A stretch of DNA of 64,000 nucleotides from positions 60,884 through 124,883 of the forward strand of contig BCAA01000009.1 of assembly GCA_001305115.1 (NCBI GenBank), given 5' to 3'. Below the pieces are notes generated by a model. The model made no database searches. It was not told the origin of the DNA and saw only the letters and a program-made list of their open reading frames with translations. Within the stretch, counting starts at the first letter, position 1; every line of letters begins with the position of its first letter. The translations under genes and the position numbers were made by a program. Shown in pieces: positions 62,498-64,000 of the stretch. This DNA comes from Clostridia bacterium UC5.1-1E11. GTDB taxonomy: Bacteria; Bacillota; Clostridia; Oscillospirales; Acutalibacteraceae.

Positions 62498-62727
62498 GTT
62501 TTTTCTTCTCCTCCTTTGTTTTCAGGCAAAGCCTGTTTGATTACAATAGTATTGTAGCAGAAGAAGTGTTCCAAAAGTGTTCCATAATTTCTCTATTTTT
62601 AGGTACATTTAAATAAAACCACTCATTTGACGCCTTATATATAAAATTTCTTCACTTTATAATTTTGTTCTTGACTCTCACGTTGCGTAATCCTTTATAG
62701 TAAAAAATGTAAGAGGAGATGATTTCG

Positions 62728-63465
62728 GTGAAACAAACCATAAAAGAAGTATCGAAAGCTTGCAATGTCAGTGTTCGCACCTTACATCACTATGACCAAA
62801 TCGGCCTCCTTTCCCCCTCTGAAAGAACGGATGCCGGCTACCGACTTTATGGGGAAGCTGAACTGATTCGATTACAACAGATTCTCTTTTTTCGTGAACT
62901 CGATTTTTCGCTTAAGGAGATTAAAATTCTATTGGATTTGCCAGGATTTAACCTCTTGGAAGCTCTTCGGAAGCATCGATCCCTTCTATTATTAAAAAAG
63001 GAACGAATCACACGACTTATCTCCCTTACAAATCAAATCTTAGAAGGAGAGGCACAGATGGATTTTAAAATCTTTGACAATCAAGAAATCAGTACTATGA
63101 AAGATCAATACCGAAAAGAAGTAGAACAACGATGGAAAGATACGTCAACTTATAAAAAATATCATGAGAGAACGCGAACCTATACCAAAGAGGTATGGAA
63201 AGAGATTGAAAGAAAAATGCAAAACTTCTTTCAAGAACTAAATTGTCTTAAACCACGAACTCCGGACGACCCAGTCGTACAAGAATGGCTTGAAAAATAT
63301 CGATCTTTTATAGACGAGTATTTTTATCCATGCTCCAAAGATACGCTTATTCAATTAAGTGAACTCTATATCTCTGATGAACGTTTTCAGCAGTTCATCG
63401 ATCGAGAAGGAGATGGATTATCCAAATACCTCCACCAAATTATAACGTTTGCTTGTACTCAATAA
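62728..63465 (+). CDS. MerR family regulator with TipAS-like ligand domain
   Basis: A 245-residue regulator. The MerR HTH (1-70) reads IKEVSKACNVSVRTLHHYDQ then AGYRLYGEAELIRLQQILFF, a linking helix follows (about 75-115), and the C-terminal half resembles the TipA antibiotic-binding domain (TYTKEVWKEIERKMQNFFQE to the end). GTG 62728 is preferred, as AAGAGGAG lies nine bases upstream and abuts the earlier ATG at 62719. TipAS-type regulators bind thiopeptides or other drugs. It is divergent from the giant GH97 gene. Confidence 0.88.
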   Translation: MKQTIKEVSKACNVSVRTLHHYDQIGLLSPSERTDAGYRLYGEAELIRLQQILFFRELDFSLKEIKILLDLPGFNLLEALRKHRSLLLLKKERITRLISLTNQILEGEAQMDFKIFDNQEISTMKDQYRKEVEQRWKDTSTYKKYHERTRTYTKEVWKEIERKMQNFFQELNCLKPRTPDDPVVQEWLEKYRSFIDEYFYPCSKDTLIQLSELYISDERFQQFIDREGDGLSKYLHQIITFACTQ

Positions 63466-63499
63466 ACGAAGCGATGAGTAATATATAATTATACAAGTC

Positions 63500-63670
63500 A
63501 GGCCCCCCGGCAAAGCCTGGGGCTTGAGAAAGCGCTAGAAGTGCATGATACGGGTCCCACCCCTAAAGGGGCCACGAATGGGTCGGCTAACTGCATTGCT
63601 GACTCATAGCGGACCCCTGAAGGGGCGTTACTTTATATATTTTTTTCTCTCCCCGCCTTAGCCGGGGGTT
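63500..63670 (+). ncRNA. Structured RNA element resembling HEARO/omega RNA
   Basis: A compact, GC-rich, highly structured element in an AT-rich gap. Stems seen: GCCCC/GGGGC with GGC/GCC (63501-63523); GCGCT/AGTGC (63532-63544); a closing stem GGGTCC (63552-63557) with GGACCC (63611-63616) that encloses CCCC-TAAA-GGGG and a 10-bp stem ATGGGTCGGC/GCTGACTCAT with two G-U pairs; CCCC-TGAA-GGGG (63614-63625); and CCCCG/CGGGG (63651-63667). The arrangement, with CACGAATG leading into a stem and closing GCGGACC, is reminiscent of HEARO RNAs, the guide RNAs of IscB. No IscB gene is present, so this would be a solitary copy. I could not test the match. Confidence 0.45.
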
Positions 63671-63696
63671 CTCCTTTCGCTAATGCAGATCAAAAT

Positions 63697-63727
63697 AAAA
63701 GGCCTCCAGTTCTCTGAAGGCCTTTTA
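63697..63727. terminator. Bidirectional terminator-like hairpin
   Basis: AAAAGGCCT/AGGCCTTTT stem with one mismatched pair inside and a short loop. It lies right after the structured element. Confidence 0.7.
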
Positions 63728-63823
63728 CTTATTGTTCAAATTACCCATCAAGACAATATCGATTCTTCCATATCATATCTCTCATAAGTCTATAAAATTA
63801 CTCAAGATGTCTATTGATTACAA

Positions 63824-63863
63824 AAAAAGCTCTTGAATGATTTCAATCATTCAAGAGCTTTTT
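63824..63863. terminator. Terminator after tRNA-Ile2
   Basis: A perfect 17-bp stem AAAAAGCTCTTGAATGA/TCATTCAAGAGCTTTTT, on the minus strand directly after the CCA end of the tRNA. Confidence 0.88.
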
Positions 63864-63939
63864 GGTGGGCCATCAAGGACTCGAACCTTGGACCGACCGG
63901 TTATGAGCCGGCTGCTCTGACCAACTGAGCTAATGGCCC
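63863..63939 (-). tRNA. tRNA-Ile2 (anticodon CAU, lysidine-modified)
   Basis: The minus strand folds as a cloverleaf from GGGCCAUUAGCUCAGUUGG to a genomic CCA: acceptor GGGCCAU/AUGGCCC, D-arm, anticodon stem GCCGG/CCGGU-side with loop CUCAUAA, T-arm CAAGG UUCGAGU CCUUG. The CAU anticodon in a CUCAUAA loop, without initiator-type features, suits tRNA-Ile2, which TilS converts to read AUA. Elongator Met is the alternative, since both share CAU. Confidence 0.85.
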
Positions 63940-64000
63940 GTATAATTCTTACTAATATTATAAAACATAGCAAAACAGAACCTAAAAATCCGGATAAACC

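Overview
The window looks like a chromosomal segment of a strict or facultative anaerobe in Clostridia (Firmicutes), probably a gut Oscillospirales/Ruminococcaceae-type bacterium. The pointers are AGGAGG ribosome binding sites with frequent TTG and GTG starts, a CIRCE-controlled groESL operon, a type I-C CRISPR-Cas operon, FeoAB, a PurO-type IMP cyclohydrolase beside a stand-alone AICAR formyltransferase, YesN and LytS-type signalling, and a very large secreted glycoside hydrolase. Genus and species cannot be read from the sequence with confidence.

Layout. 1-7.25 kb (minus): type I-C cas operon cas3-cas5c-cas8c(with internal cas11c)-cas7c-cas4-cas1; cas2 and the repeat array would lie to the left, outside the window. 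7.3-11.45 kb: a scarred island with a truncated mobile-element sigma factor, a Cys_rich_KTR pseudogene, a CPBP membrane protease with a MarR regulator and matching palindromes, a dead XRE regulator and a DUF2935 protein. 11.5-16.7 kb: tRNA-Leu, a LysM/G5/M23 peptidoglycan hydrolase, and a murA-yycJ-rlmH operon. 16.7-20.6 kb: feoAB facing a DtxR/MntR-type regulator, then a HAD phosphatase. 21.2-24.9 kb: MBOAT acyltransferase, DHHW/AlgX-like protein and SGNH hydrolase, a likely polymer O-acetylation module. 25.1-30.7 kb (minus): purine operon purE-purM-purN-purO-like-AICARFT-purD behind a leader with a hairpin. 30.9-38.6 kb (minus): SPFH/NfeD, groESL, a 23S rRNA methyltransferase-like gene, and marR-ftsH. 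38.7-48 kb (plus): AraC regulator, MMPL exporter with a secreted coiled-coil partner, AI-2E family transporter, then tdk (minus) and a YesN-like response regulator. 48-55 kb: YjbQ, a GyrI/zinc-ribbon protein with a WYL regulator, a LytS-type kinase with a BTAD-type response regulator, and an orphan OppA lipoprotein. 55-62.5 kb (minus): one gene for a roughly 2,500-residue secreted protein with two GH97 modules flanking a metalloprotease-like module, plus ricin-type, NPCBM, Ig-like and FIVAR parts. 62.7-64 kb: a MerR/TipAS regulator, a structured element resembling HEARO/omega RNA, and tRNA-Ile2(CAU).

A window-wide quality signal matters: at least twelve single-base indels break ten otherwise well-conserved genes, including ftsH, purD, the AICARFT gene, feoB, cas3 and cas8c. 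Nearly all are one missing base in an A/T run. This pattern points to homopolymer errors in the assembly rather than biological decay, so I annotate those genes at full length and state each break. The nonsense-laden fragments at 7.6-10.1 kb look like real decay.
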